Notes: a model not told the origin generated them from the letters alone. A stretch of 64,000 bases of DNA from Clostridia bacterium (GCA_017439715.1 JAFSIR010000003.1:1-64000), one strand, 5' to 3'; shown: positions 54,401 through 63,338, counted from the stretch's first letter. Numbers and translations: made by a program.

Positions 54401-54658
54401 CGCGGGCGTGAACAGGTGCTGCTCAGCCCTGACGAAATGGCGGCGCTCACCCGATACGCCGAAGAGAAGGCAATCGCGCTCAGCCAGGCGCGGGCCGATG
54501 GCGTTACCGCACCCAAGCCGGAGCAAACCTATGGCGATGGATGCGCATATTGCTCCCTGCGCGGCTGCTGCGGGCAGGATCGGCGCCCGCCCAAAGACAT
54601 AACGATGAATAAGGAAGAGTTTTTCACCCGCATTGGGAAAGGAGGCGGCACACTTTGA
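51428..54658 (+). CDS. addB: ATP-dependent helicase/nuclease subunit B
   Basis: The 1076-residue subunit of the AddAB recombination enzyme resects double-strand ends. The N-terminal Walker A GRAGCGKS is at 8-15. The degenerate helicase core follows. The C-terminal RecB-type nuclease has LDYKTGRDKF near 898. Cys in YAACPFRYF (about 746) and three in GCAYCSLRGCCG (about 1038-1046) form the [4Fe-4S] site that pins the nuclease domain. Length is slightly short for the family. It starts at an ATG with GGAGGGG ahead and overlaps addA by four bases. Confidence 0.95.
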   Translation: MKLTVVRGRAGCGKSRYVANAVRTAMHAGQRVIMIVPDQYTLEAERLLLSAENTAGLMQAEVFSFSRLCQRVLEQVGRPEGTVLDARGRSMVISRVMAARQEDLCAYGRYVHAPLFAAALADQIAEFKRFAVPPQALQAVGSARLQDIALLYQGYQEAMAGLYTDTEDQMNWMIERIPDAPMIRGAAVFIDGFEMLTTQIYRAVRALIQTADSVTITFRLGLETDPDAPIFETEERHLARVLNIAREEGAAIETVFLPNVQFQPRHDQAALRHLERSLYDMSAPAYPHPPQGLRIIGCASPVQEAEVCARLVWESVRDQGLRFHEIAVLTADISAYGALLQQAFRRYGIPCFLDTKRTVGTHPLSRYLLQSLRAISLGFRAEEVLALSKTAFCALDMDEADELDELVKACGVRYLAPGTRIYSQAKRELLNPLREKLLSGQYRLRKALSGAQSAQAQAKALAEFLEYDGLIDRINAESARLQSCGEYEADAELRQVYQAISSMLTQIHNVLGGAPLSLRMFYDQLSAGLFAQEIGVLPATVDAVQVGTVARSLPGRTHTLILLGVNEGVLPAAILEDGLLTKQDQKKLTDSGVFMGNTPEQRAAEEELALYTVLSTPKQNLVLTYAKSSATGKVMQPSSLIGQIRALFPLLEEEQVGQAPEDLLQTEQSSILPLAAALRTARETGAPLPAPYHQALNLLSGHLAEPVRRYWAQQSAPEDNIGPALAASLYTLKDTMGVTALETYAACPFRYFAEMALLEPHGLQPFGHTGLDRGTYCHEVMDQYLTYLRRAQWAPETVTREQCEALVDRLCDEYEASVYLAEDYGHDGRSLHDAGATRRRMRESCWQATRHLVNGTFSPVRMEQQFDWRFDLKDGTPQTVRGRIDRVDKADTEDGTLVRVLDYKTGRDKFAYGDLYAGTALQLPLYAGQAAKRLNGVQAGLFYAPIPDTIVNKTPDLADQARAANARLSGPFTQALADAVGDAAEELSHYSRGREQVLLSPDEMAALTRYAEEKAIALSQARADGVTAPKPEQTYGDGCAYCSLRGCCGQDRRPPKDITMNKEEFFTRIGKGGGTL

Positions 54659-57600
54659 TTCCTAATCCAACGCAAGCCCAAAAAGCCGCCATTGACCTGC
54701 GCGGGCATGATTTGATCGTTTCCGCCGGGGCCGGCAGCGGCAAAACCGCCGTGATGGTGGACCGCGTTGTGCAGCAGGTACTTGAAGGCGCCGGGCTGGA
54801 CGAGATCTTGATGGTCACTTTTACCAACGCTTCCGCTGCCGAGATGCGCGAAAGGATCGGCCGCGAGCTGCGCAGCCGCATCGCGCAGGGCGGCCCGCAG
54901 GCCGACCGCCTGCGCCGCGAACTGAACCGCCTGCCCGGCGCGGAGATCTGCACCATCAATGCATACTGCATGCGTTTGGTTCGCCGCTTTTTCCATCTGG
55001 CGCAAATAGATCCGCTGTTCACCGTTGGCAGTAGAACGGAACTGACGCTTTTGGAGCATCAGGCTGTTTCACAGCTGTGCGAAGAAGCGTTTGACGCCCG
55101 CGACCCTGCTTTTCTGGACATGCTGGAATGGCTGTTTTCCGATAAGGAAGCCATCTTCCGCACGGAAGTGCAGGAGATTTATCGGTTTTCGCGCACCTGT
55201 GCAGACCCCGATGGGTTTTTTGAGCACGCCCTGTCGTTCTATTCCGGCGGCGCAGGCGCACAACGCCTTGTGCAGGAATTTGAAAAAAGTTTTGCTTCCG
55301 ACCTTCGGGAAGCGCTGGATGCTGCAGCCGAAGCGTTGGATACGGCGCGGGCCAAACTGCCGGAGAAAAAAGGCAAACAACCGGCCCCGTTGGAAAAACT
55401 GCCGAAGTGGATGGACTCCCTATGCCTGTGCATGAAAATGGTGCCGGGCGAAACCCTGGTTGAGGTCCTGCAGTCTATCCCCTCCGTGTCGCGGCACAAA
55501 AGCTATCCCGCCGAGCTCAATGCATTGCTGGGCCGCTGCAGCGAGCTTTTAAAACGACTGAAGGAAAACAACTTTGCCCGCCTTGGCGCGCAGGGGATTT
55601 TGAGCCAGCTGCAGCAAATGCACGCCCCGGCGCAAACACTGGTGCGCTGCGTGCGCCGGTATGAGCAGATATATACCGAGCTAAAACGCCAGCGCAACTT
55701 GATCGATTTTTCAGACAGCGAGCATCTGGCCCTGCGCATCCTGCAAAACGAGGAGGCCCGCGCCGAGATATGCGCCCAATATAAAAATGTGTGCATCGAT
55801 GAATATCAGGACACCAACGATCTGCAGGAAGCCATTTTAACGCGTATCGCCCCGCCGGGCCGGCTGTTCTGCGTGGGCGATGTGAAACAGAGCATTTATG
55901 GGTTCCGGCAGGCGGAGCCGGCCCTGTTTTTGAACCGCTATGCACAGGCAACGCTCCAGGGCCGCGGCCATCGGCGGATCGACCTGAACAGCAACTTCCG
56001 CAGCACCGAGCAGATCCTGCAGTTTGTAAACCTTGTGTTTAAAAAATCCATGACGCCCGAATGCGGCGGGCTTGCCTATGATGAAGATCAGGCCCTCAAG
56101 CCCGGCCGGCCCAACCAGGGCCCGCCCATCTCGCTGGAGCTGATCTGCAGCGGCATTGAAGTTCCGGAAAACGAATTTGACGAAGAAATCAACAGCACCC
56201 AGGCCGAGCAATATGGCGCGTTGTGCGCCCGCATCATTCGCGGTCTTACACAAACGGAGGGATATCGGTTCCGCGATATCGCCATTCTCCTGCGCAAGCG
56301 CAAGGATATCGTGCAGCTGTATGAAGCGCTGCGCCTGCAGGGCATACCCGTGCAGGCAGACAGGATCGGCAACCCCTTTGAAACGCCGGAATGCCTGAGC
56401 GTGCTGGAGCTGCTCCGCGCGATCGACAACGCCCGCTCCGATCAGGCGATTCTGGGCGCCCTGCGCTCGCCCGCTGCGCTGTTTTCGGCCGCGGATCTGG
56501 CCCGCATCCGCATCCATCGGCCCGACCTGCCGTTTGCCCTGGCCACCCGCGCGTTTGCTGAAACGGGCACGGGGGAAACAGCCCAAAAAGCGCGCCGATT
56601 CTTTGCCCTGCTTAACAGCTGGCGCGCCGAAGCGCGCACGCAAACGGTGGACATGCTTCTCACCCGCGTGTATGAACAGACAGACCTGTATGCATATTAT
56701 GCCCTGCAGGCAGATGGCAGCCGCCGGGTGGACAACCTGCGGCTTCTGTGGCTGCAGGCGCAGGATTTTGCACGCACGGGTGATGGTTCCCTTTCGGGGT
56801 TTTTGATGCTGATTGATCAAATGCAGCTTAAAAACACGGGCGAGCTGTCCATCTCGCCTGCGGTGGAAGATGCCGTGCGAATCGGCACCATTCACGGCGC
56901 AAAAGGGCTGGAATTCCCGGTGGTGCTTCTGCCTTGCTTAACGGAAGCGTTTGGCGGGCGCAATCATGGGATATATCTTTCGCGGGAATATGGTATCCCG
57001 CTGCGCCTGTATGACCCGCGCACCCGTTCCTACCGCGAAAGCCCGGTGATGCAGGCGGCCAACGCCCTGCGCCGGAGCAAAGAACTGGATGAGGAGCTGC
57101 GCCTGTTATATGTTGCGCTGACAAGGCCGCGGGAAAAACTGGTGCTGATGGGGTCGGCCACCCCTGAAAAATACAGGCAAATGATCCGGAATGAACGCCC
57201 GTCCGTCACCTGTGCGTTTCAATGGATACTGCCCGCGCTGGCCGAGCGGCCCGGCGCGGCACCGCTGCTCGACCTGACAGGTTTACCCGCCAAACAAGGG
57301 GAAGATACAGTGCTGGAAACGCATTGCTGGGCCGATCTTATGCTTTCGCCCCTGCCCACGCCCGCCCCGGTGCCCGTATCCGTACAGCCGCAGGTCGGCA
57401 GCCAATGGGTAGAAGATCGGTTTTCCTATGTGTATCCCTTTGCCGCGGAAACGAAGCTGCCGAGCAAAGTAACCGTTACAGCCATCACCGAAGGGCTCAT
57501 CACCGGCGGCGGCGAGCCGATGAAGCCGCCTGTTTTGGGCCAGCCCGTTGCGGACGGGGCCATGATCGGCACCGCCGTTCATAACGCAATAAGCCGCCTG

Positions 57601-58107
57601 GATGTCACCCGCGCCTCGAATAAAAATGAGATCGAAACCCAACTGAATGAAATGGCGCGCCGCGGGCTGATCACTGCACATCAGCGCACCCTCGTGCGGC
57701 CCGAAGTGCTGCTGCGGTTCGTTTCAAGCCCGCTGGGCAAGCGGCTGGCAGCGGCACAAACCGTGCTGCGCGAGCAGCCCTTTAACCTGCGCGTGCCCGC
57801 GTCGCTGATCACGCCCGAAGCGGACCCTGATGCACAAACCGTGCTGCAGGGCATGCTGGACTGTGCCTTTATCGAAAACGGCGCCTGGATATTACTTGAC
57901 TATAAAACAAACCGCCTGCCCGAAGGCGGCGCCGAAGCATTGGCCAACCATTATCGCCCGCAGCTGGATGCGTATCGATACGCCCTTGAAACGCTGACGG
58001 GGCGGCCGGTTGCCCAAACACATCTGTGCCTTTTGAGCGCAGGCATCAACCATCCGATGGCGCCCGGCCCACTGTATGAACTGCTGCAGTCGGGGCTGAA
58101 CAGTTGA
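54655..58107 (+). CDS. addA: ATP-dependent helicase/nuclease subunit A
   Basis: The 1150-residue UvrD-like helicase and nuclease is the motor of AddAB. Walker A AGAGSGKT is at 24-31, followed by VTFTNASAAEMRERIG. Walker B with IDEYQDTND lies near 380, then GDVKQSIYGFRQAEP. GTIHGAKGLEFPVV and YVALTRPREKLVL cover the late helicase motifs, and the C-terminal nuclease has LLDYKTNRLP near 1078. The TTG start at 54655 overlaps the addB stop; GGAGGC is ahead. No terminator follows, and the -35 box of the next promoter overlaps its stop codon. Confidence 0.96.
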   Translation: MIPNPTQAQKAAIDLRGHDLIVSAGAGSGKTAVMVDRVVQQVLEGAGLDEILMVTFTNASAAEMRERIGRELRSRIAQGGPQADRLRRELNRLPGAEICTINAYCMRLVRRFFHLAQIDPLFTVGSRTELTLLEHQAVSQLCEEAFDARDPAFLDMLEWLFSDKEAIFRTEVQEIYRFSRTCADPDGFFEHALSFYSGGAGAQRLVQEFEKSFASDLREALDAAAEALDTARAKLPEKKGKQPAPLEKLPKWMDSLCLCMKMVPGETLVEVLQSIPSVSRHKSYPAELNALLGRCSELLKRLKENNFARLGAQGILSQLQQMHAPAQTLVRCVRRYEQIYTELKRQRNLIDFSDSEHLALRILQNEEARAEICAQYKNVCIDEYQDTNDLQEAILTRIAPPGRLFCVGDVKQSIYGFRQAEPALFLNRYAQATLQGRGHRRIDLNSNFRSTEQILQFVNLVFKKSMTPECGGLAYDEDQALKPGRPNQGPPISLELICSGIEVPENEFDEEINSTQAEQYGALCARIIRGLTQTEGYRFRDIAILLRKRKDIVQLYEALRLQGIPVQADRIGNPFETPECLSVLELLRAIDNARSDQAILGALRSPAALFSAADLARIRIHRPDLPFALATRAFAETGTGETAQKARRFFALLNSWRAEARTQTVDMLLTRVYEQTDLYAYYALQADGSRRVDNLRLLWLQAQDFARTGDGSLSGFLMLIDQMQLKNTGELSISPAVEDAVRIGTIHGAKGLEFPVVLLPCLTEAFGGRNHGIYLSREYGIPLRLYDPRTRSYRESPVMQAANALRRSKELDEELRLLYVALTRPREKLVLMGSATPEKYRQMIRNERPSVTCAFQWILPALAERPGAAPLLDLTGLPAKQGEDTVLETHCWADLMLSPLPTPAPVPVSVQPQVGSQWVEDRFSYVYPFAAETKLPSKVTVTAITEGLITGGGEPMKPPVLGQPVADGAMIGTAVHNAISRLDVTRASNKNEIETQLNEMARRGLITAHQRTLVRPEVLLRFVSSPLGKRLAAAQTVLREQPFNLRVPASLITPEADPDAQTVLQGMLDCAFIENGAWILLDYKTNRLPEGGAEALANHYRPQLDAYRYALETLTGRPVAQTHLCLLSAGINHPMAPGPLYELLQSGLNS

Positions 58108-58132
58108 CTTTCGCGGTCTAAAACACTATAAT
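58104..58132 (+). promoter_or_regulatory. sigma-A promoter of the CotH-VTC-DUF4956 operon
   Basis: TTGACT (58104-58109), 17 bases, TATAAT (58127-58132). The -35 overlaps the addA stop codon, and the start codon is 31 bases downstream. Confidence 0.8.
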
Positions 58133-58162
58133 TCCGATACAACGATAGAATGGAGGCGGCCC

Positions 58163-61132
58163 TTGGCACGGAGAAGAAAAAATAAGGGATTAACCATTTT
58201 TTTGGGGATCATGATTGCGGTCATCACACTGGCCTCTCTTTTGCTTTCCATTTTTTCCAAAGATGGGATCTCTACCACGGGCACAATCCTGATCACGGAA
58301 GTGATGGCCAGCAACAAGAGCGCCGTTGTGGATGATACCGGCCAGTACAACGACTGGATCGAGATCTACAATCCCGGCCGTGACCCTGTGTCGTTAGCCG
58401 GCTGGGGGCTGAGCGACAGCGTGACTGTGCCTGTCAAATGGGCGTTTCCGGATCTGACGCTGGAACCGGGCGAGTATTTGGTGCTGTTCTGTTCCAAGCT
58501 TGATAAGCGCGACCCCAGCGCCGTTATGCACACCAACTTCGGCCTGTCCGCCAGCGGCGAATCGGTGGTGCTGACAGATAACGTTGGCAATATTGTGGAC
58601 TATATCACGTTTGAAAATATGGCCAGCGACACGGCCATGGGCCGAGATCCGATCAATGACAACCAGTGGCGCAGCTATGAAAAGGTGTCGCCCGGATATC
58701 CGAACACAGACGCCGGCACCTCAGCGTACCTGGCCACGCTCAAAGCAACAGACACGTCTTTGCGCATCACCGAGGCCATGAGCGACAACCTGTCCACGCT
58801 GGTGGATGATTACGGCATGCCGACCGACTGGGTAGAGATTTACAACAGCGGAACGGAAGCTATCAACTTAAAGGGCTATGGGTTGTCCGACAAAGCGAAC
58901 AAGCTGATGAAATGGACCTTCCCGGACATCACCATCCAGCCGGGGCAATACCTTTTGGTGTATTGCTCAGGCAAGGGCGCGCCCAAAACCGAGGGCGACC
59001 TTACCCACCTGCACACCAATTTCGGGATTTCCAATTACGCAGAAACCCTTGTGCTGTGCAACAATAAGGGCCAGATCCTTGACACGGTAGACCTGCCGCA
59101 GCTTGAATCCGACACGGCCTATGCGCTTGATTTGAACAACAACACATGGGAAAGAACCGTTAAACCGACACCGGGCGCCGCGAACAGCGACGCCGGTTTT
59201 GCATCGCTGGCCAATCTGTTTACGTCCAACAGCCAGATCATGATCAGCGAAGCGATGAGCTATAACAGCAAATACGCGGCGGCGGGCAGCTATTATTATG
59301 ATTGGGTGGAGCTGCATAACACCTCCGGCTCGGCCATCAACCTCAAAGGCTGGGCCCTGACGGACGACACCGCAAAACCGCTGAAATGGACGTTTCCGGA
59401 TGTAACGATACAACCCAACGAATATCTTTTGGTGTATTGCTCCGGACTGAACAAAAAATCCGGCACGCTGCACACCAACTTCCGCATCTCAACGGGCGGC
59501 GAGGTGCTCGCCCTCTGCACTCCGGACGGTACCATCACCGATCACATGGGCATTCAGGATGTTCCCAGCGATATGAGCATGGGGCGGCAAACGGGGCAGT
59601 CGGGCTTTTTTTATTTTAAATCTCCCTCGCCTCGGGCCGCCAACAGCGGCGGGGCGCGCGGCTTTGCCGCCAAACCCACCATTGAACTGCCGGGCGGCAG
59701 CTATCGCGGTGAACAAACGGTGAGCATTTCCACAACGGAAAGCGGCGCCACCATTTATTATACTACCGATGGCACCGTGCCCACCCAGAACAGCCGCCGA
59801 TACACCGGCCCCATCACCGTTTCGGAAACAACCGCGCTGCGCGCCAGCGCGTTCACCGGCGACATGCTTGGCAGCGCCGCAGCCACGGCCACGTATTTTA
59901 TAGATGTGCCGCACACGCTGCCCATCGTATCCCTTGTTACCGATCCGGACAACCTGTTCAGCAGCAGCACGGGCATTTACGCGCTGGGCCCTGCCACCTC
60001 CGTGGAAGACAGCAACGCCAACTTTAAGCAGGATTGGGAACGTGACGTGCATTTTGAATATGTGCTTGAAGACGGCTCTCTGGCCGTTGCCCTTGATGGC
60101 GGCATCAAGATTTTCGGTGCCTACTCGCGCATGAAAGACCAAAAAGGCTTCAGCATCTGGGCGCGGTCGCGCTACGGCACAGACAGGATCGAATACCCGC
60201 TGTTCAAAACGCGGCCGTACACCTCGTATCAATGCGTGGTGCTGCGCGCCGGCGCGCAGGACAGCACCCAGAGCAAAATCCGCGATATCGTGATCACAGA
60301 TCTTGTGCGTGATTATACAACGCTGGAGGTTGCCGCGTATGAGCAATGCGTGGTATATATAAACGGGCAGTATTGGGGCGCGTATAACCTGCGCGAAAAG
60401 ATCAATAAATATATGCTTGCCCAGCACAACAACCTTGCCAACCCGGAGAATATCGACCTGATCGTGGGCAACAGCCGTGCGTTGGTAGGCGATAATAAAG
60501 ACTATAAGGCGCTGGTGTCTTATGTTTCAAACAATGACACAACGGACCCGGCTGTGTATAATAGGATCAAAGAATGGATGGATGTTGAGAATTTTGCCGA
60601 TTGGATCGTCTGCCAGGCGTGGACGAACAACGCGGATCTTGGCAACATCAAGTTCTGGCGCGAGCGCACCCCGGAAGGCAAGTGGCGCTGGATCTTCTAT
60701 GATTTTTGCTGGGGCATGTATAACCCGGAGATGGACGGCATCGCCCGCATGCTCAACCCCGAAGGCATGGGCGCAGGCAACAGCATTTCAACGGCGCTGC
60801 TGCGCGGGCTGATCAAAAACCAAGAGTTTAAACAGCTGTTTTTGGAGCGCTGTGTGCTGCATTTCAACACCACCTTTGCGCGTGACAGGGTGCTTGCCAA
60901 GATAGAGGAATGCGCTTCTGCGCTGGAAGGCGAGATCGGGCGCGACCGCGAACGCTGGAAAAACGGCACGGAAGAATCGTGGCGCAGGCTGCAGATCAGC
61001 AAAATGCAATCTTTTACAAGAGTGCGCAGCGATTATATGATATACTTTGTTCGGAAAAACCTCGGTCTTTCCGTAGCAGAAACCAAGGCGCTGTTCGGAT
61101 CAGAAGGCGTTCAGCCGCCGTCGTCAAATTAG
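58163..61132 (+). CDS. membrane-anchored lamin-tail/CotH kinase-domain protein
   Basis: The 989-residue protein begins with a basic tip and a membrane helix (about 10-32), so most of it is extracytoplasmic. Three lamin-tail-type repeats follow, starting near 43, 201 and 359; each has an ITEAM-like start, DWVEIYN, a G-W/Y-x-L-(S/T)-D turn, KWTFPD and HTNF. A chitobiase/Fn3-like module covers about 504-575 (ATIYYTTDGTVPT). A CotH kinase domain fills about 586-960 with NNADLGNIKFW (near 822) and WIFYDFCWG (843-851). CotH kinases phosphorylate spore coat proteins in Bacillus. In this copy the second acidic position of the usual D-x-D is Cys. The TTG start has GGAGGC. It leads an operon with VTC and DUF4956 genes. 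Confidence 0.88.
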   Translation: MARRRKNKGLTIFLGIMIAVITLASLLLSIFSKDGISTTGTILITEVMASNKSAVVDDTGQYNDWIEIYNPGRDPVSLAGWGLSDSVTVPVKWAFPDLTLEPGEYLVLFCSKLDKRDPSAVMHTNFGLSASGESVVLTDNVGNIVDYITFENMASDTAMGRDPINDNQWRSYEKVSPGYPNTDAGTSAYLATLKATDTSLRITEAMSDNLSTLVDDYGMPTDWVEIYNSGTEAINLKGYGLSDKANKLMKWTFPDITIQPGQYLLVYCSGKGAPKTEGDLTHLHTNFGISNYAETLVLCNNKGQILDTVDLPQLESDTAYALDLNNNTWERTVKPTPGAANSDAGFASLANLFTSNSQIMISEAMSYNSKYAAAGSYYYDWVELHNTSGSAINLKGWALTDDTAKPLKWTFPDVTIQPNEYLLVYCSGLNKKSGTLHTNFRISTGGEVLALCTPDGTITDHMGIQDVPSDMSMGRQTGQSGFFYFKSPSPRAANSGGARGFAAKPTIELPGGSYRGEQTVSISTTESGATIYYTTDGTVPTQNSRRYTGPITVSETTALRASAFTGDMLGSAAATATYFIDVPHTLPIVSLVTDPDNLFSSSTGIYALGPATSVEDSNANFKQDWERDVHFEYVLEDGSLAVALDGGIKIFGAYSRMKDQKGFSIWARSRYGTDRIEYPLFKTRPYTSYQCVVLRAGAQDSTQSKIRDIVITDLVRDYTTLEVAAYEQCVVYINGQYWGAYNLREKINKYMLAQHNNLANPENIDLIVGNSRALVGDNKDYKALVSYVSNNDTTDPAVYNRIKEWMDVENFADWIVCQAWTNNADLGNIKFWRERTPEGKWRWIFYDFCWGMYNPEMDGIARMLNPEGMGAGNSISTALLRGLIKNQEFKQLFLERCVLHFNTTFARDRVLAKIEECASALEGEIGRDRERWKNGTEESWRRLQISKMQSFTRVRSDYMIYFVRKNLGLSVAETKALFGSEGVQPPSSN

Positions 61133-61145
61133 GGAGGGCATTGGC

Positions 61146-61829
61146 ATGGCCGGACAATACCGACATGAACAAAAATATTATATCAACTATGCCACCTATC
61201 ATATTTTGCGCAATCGGCTTAAAGTGATCCTTCAGCCCGATGAAAACGCCGGGCCGGACGGCGCCTATCATATCCGCTCGCTGTATTATGATGACCGGTA
61301 TGAATCCTCACTGACCACCAAGATCGCCGGTGTGGACGAGCGCACAAAATATCGCGTGCGCATCTATAACTATTCCAATAAAGTGATCCGCCTTGAGCGC
61401 AAAGCCAAAAAAGGCGCCTATATCCTCAAGCACTCCTGCGGGCTTACCCTGCCCGAATATGAAAAGCTGCGCAATAACGATGTTGCGTTTCTGCTTAAAA
61501 AGGCAAAGCCGCCGTGCGGCGCGGTGTACGCCGCCATCATGAACGATGGGCTGCGCCCCGTAAAAGTGGTTGACTATCGGCGCGAAGCATACACCCATCC
61601 GGTGGAAGATGTGCGCATCACATTTGATATGGACCTGCGGATGGGAACGGATTTTGATATTTTCAACCCGGATATGTTCACCGTGCCCATGCTCGAAAAA
61701 GGGCAGATGATCCTGGAGATCAAATTCAACAAATTTATGCCCGGGTTTATCCGAGATATATTTATGGACGTGGAAAGCACGCCCAGCGCCATATCCAAAT
61801 ACGCTATCTGTCGCAAGTTCGACGTATAA
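61146..61829 (+). CDS. VTC-domain polyphosphate polymerase-like protein
   Basis: The 227-residue protein has the VTC tunnel-fold pattern. Basic strands RHEQKYYI, KYRVRIYN and RLERKAKKGAYILK line the tunnel, and acidic metal-binding strands VRITFDMDLR and ILEIKFNKFMPGFI complete it. In yeast the VTC catalytic domain makes polyphosphate from ATP. Bacterial homologues of this length sit beside DUF4956 and CotH proteins, and their product is generally assumed to be polyphosphate. The gene starts 13 bases after the CotH gene (GGGAGGGC before the ATG) and 17 bases before the DUF4956 gene. Confidence 0.9.
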   Translation: MAGQYRHEQKYYINYATYHILRNRLKVILQPDENAGPDGAYHIRSLYYDDRYESSLTTKIAGVDERTKYRVRIYNYSNKVIRLERKAKKGAYILKHSCGLTLPEYEKLRNNDVAFLLKKAKPPCGAVYAAIMNDGLRPVKVVDYRREAYTHPVEDVRITFDMDLRMGTDFDIFNPDMFTVPMLEKGQMILEIKFNKFMPGFIRDIFMDVESTPSAISKYAICRKFDV

Positions 61830-61846
61830 TTAAGGAGGAAGTCCCC

Positions 61847-62524
61847 ATGAACAACGTTATCAACAGCCTGTTCTCCGGGCTGCAGAGCAGCTTCTCGTTC
61901 GGTGATATCGGCGTGATGCGCATCCTGATCACCCTTGCGTTCTCGTTCCTGATCGGCATGTACATCTTCTTTATCTATCGCAAAACGTTCTCAGGTGTAA
62001 TGTATTCGCGCAATTTCGGCGTGTCACTCGTGATGCTGTGCGTGGTCACCTCGTTCGTTATCCTGCCCATCACCAGCAACCTTACGCTGTCTCTGGGCAT
62101 GGTCGGTGCACTGAGCATCGTGCGTTTCCGCACGGCTGTAAAAGACCCGATCGACACGGCGTATATGTTCTGGGCGATTGCTGCCGGCATCACGCTGGGC
62201 GCCAAATTCTTCCTGCCTGCGCTGCTCGCCTCGCTGATCATCGGCCTTTTGATGATCGTGCTCAGCACGTTCAAGTTCCGCTCCAACGCGCCCTACCTGC
62301 TGGTGCTGCGCTTTGAAGAGGAAGCCTCCAGCGCCGTTAACGGCATGCTGCGCCGCATCAGCCATGTGAACATCAAGAGCAAAACCGCCGGCCCCAACGG
62401 CGTTGAAATGACGGTTGAACTCCGCCTGCGCGAAAATGATATGCAGCTGGTCGATCGCTTCATGGACATCCCCGGCGTGATCGATGCTTCCGTTATCAGC
62501 TATGGGGGCGACATCGTAGCCTAA
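61847..62524 (+). CDS. DUF4956 family membrane protein
   Basis: The 225-residue protein has about four helices in residues 25-145 (ILITLAFSFLIGMYIFFIY, LVMLCVVTSFVILPI, SLGMVGALSIVRFRTAVKDP, ALLASLIIGLLMIVL). A cytoplasmic alpha/beta domain follows (HVNIKSKTAG, VEMTVELRLREND, IPGVIDASVISYGGDI). The GALSIVRFRTAVKDP motif is the DUF4956 signature. The family's function is unknown; it is found with VTC polymerases and may form a channel or receiver for their product. AGGAGG precedes the ATG. No terminator follows. Confidence 0.9.
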   Translation: MNNVINSLFSGLQSSFSFGDIGVMRILITLAFSFLIGMYIFFIYRKTFSGVMYSRNFGVSLVMLCVVTSFVILPITSNLTLSLGMVGALSIVRFRTAVKDPIDTAYMFWAIAAGITLGAKFFLPALLASLIIGLLMIVLSTFKFRSNAPYLLVLRFEEEASSAVNGMLRRISHVNIKSKTAGPNGVEMTVELRLRENDMQLVDRFMDIPGVIDASVISYGGDIVA

Positions 62525-62580
62525 CACCCGAACACATTCTCCTTGCTCGACTGTATTGATCCCGAAAGGAGCCTGTTGTT

Positions 62581-63303
62581 ATGAATATCCGTTATCTTTA
62601 TCACAGCGGTTTTGCCATCGAAGCTGACGGTTGCACCGTGGTCATCGATTATTATGATGACGAGTGCGTTCCCCCGCGCCGTCTTGAAAACGGCGTGGTG
62701 GATGCCGATCTGCTCAGCCGCCCCGGCAAGTTTTATGTGCTCAGCTCGCACGGCCATAGGGATCATTTCAATCCCGTGATCCTGTCCTGGCAGGAGCAGC
62801 GCCGTGATATCCAATATCTGCTCAGCTCCGATCTGCACGCCAGCCTTGGCGCGCGTGAAAACACGCTGTTTTTGGCGCCGGGCGAATCGTATAACGATGG
62901 CACGCTGAGCGTGCTCGCCTTTGGGTCAACAGATCTTGGCGTGTCGTTTTTGCTGCGCATTGAGGATAAAATTCTGCTGCACGCGGGCGACCTGAACAAT
63001 TGGCATTGGGAAAATGAGTCTTCTGCCGAATATGTGGCACAGGCACAAGCGGATTATTTGGCCATTCTGCAGAAAATCGCCAAAGCCGCGCCGCAGCTGG
63101 ATGCTGCGCTGTTCCCCGTTGATCCCCGCATGGGAGCCAACGGCGGCCGAGGCGCCGAGCAGCTCACCGCCGCCATCCGCGTGGGCGCGCTGCTGCCCAT
63201 GCACTTTGGAAACGATTTTTCTTTCCCCGCTTCCTATGCAAAGGCGCATCCGGAACAGGCTGTTGCCGTTTGGTCCCACCGCGGAGAAGTTTTTGCCCTG
63301 TAA
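62581..63303 (+). CDS. metallo-beta-lactamase-fold (UlaG-like) hydrolase
   Basis: The 240-residue protein starts NIRYLYHSGFAIE and has the metal motif His57-x-His59-x-Asp61-His62 (SHGHRDHF). Further metal ligands are seen in LHAGDLNNWHW and PMHFGND. It belongs to the L-ascorbate-6-phosphate lactonase-like branch of the beta-lactamase fold; substrates vary and none can be assigned. It follows DUF4956 after 56 bases with an AAAGGAG site and no terminator between, so it may belong to the CotH-VTC transcript. Confidence 0.86.
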   Translation: MNIRYLYHSGFAIEADGCTVVIDYYDDECVPPRRLENGVVDADLLSRPGKFYVLSSHGHRDHFNPVILSWQEQRRDIQYLLSSDLHASLGARENTLFLAPGESYNDGTLSVLAFGSTDLGVSFLLRIEDKILLHAGDLNNWHWENESSAEYVAQAQADYLAILQKIAKAAPQLDAALFPVDPRMGANGGRGAEQLTAAIRVGALLPMHFGNDFSFPASYAKAHPEQAVAVWSHRGEVFAL

Positions 63304-63306
63304 CTT

Positions 63307-63338
63307 AAAAAGCTCTGTTTTCTGTGCAGAGCTTTTTT
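63307..63338 (+). terminator. intrinsic terminator ending the CotH-VTC operon
   Basis: AAAAGCTCTG (63308-63317) pairs with CAGAGCTTTT (63327-63336), followed by T run. Confidence 0.82.
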
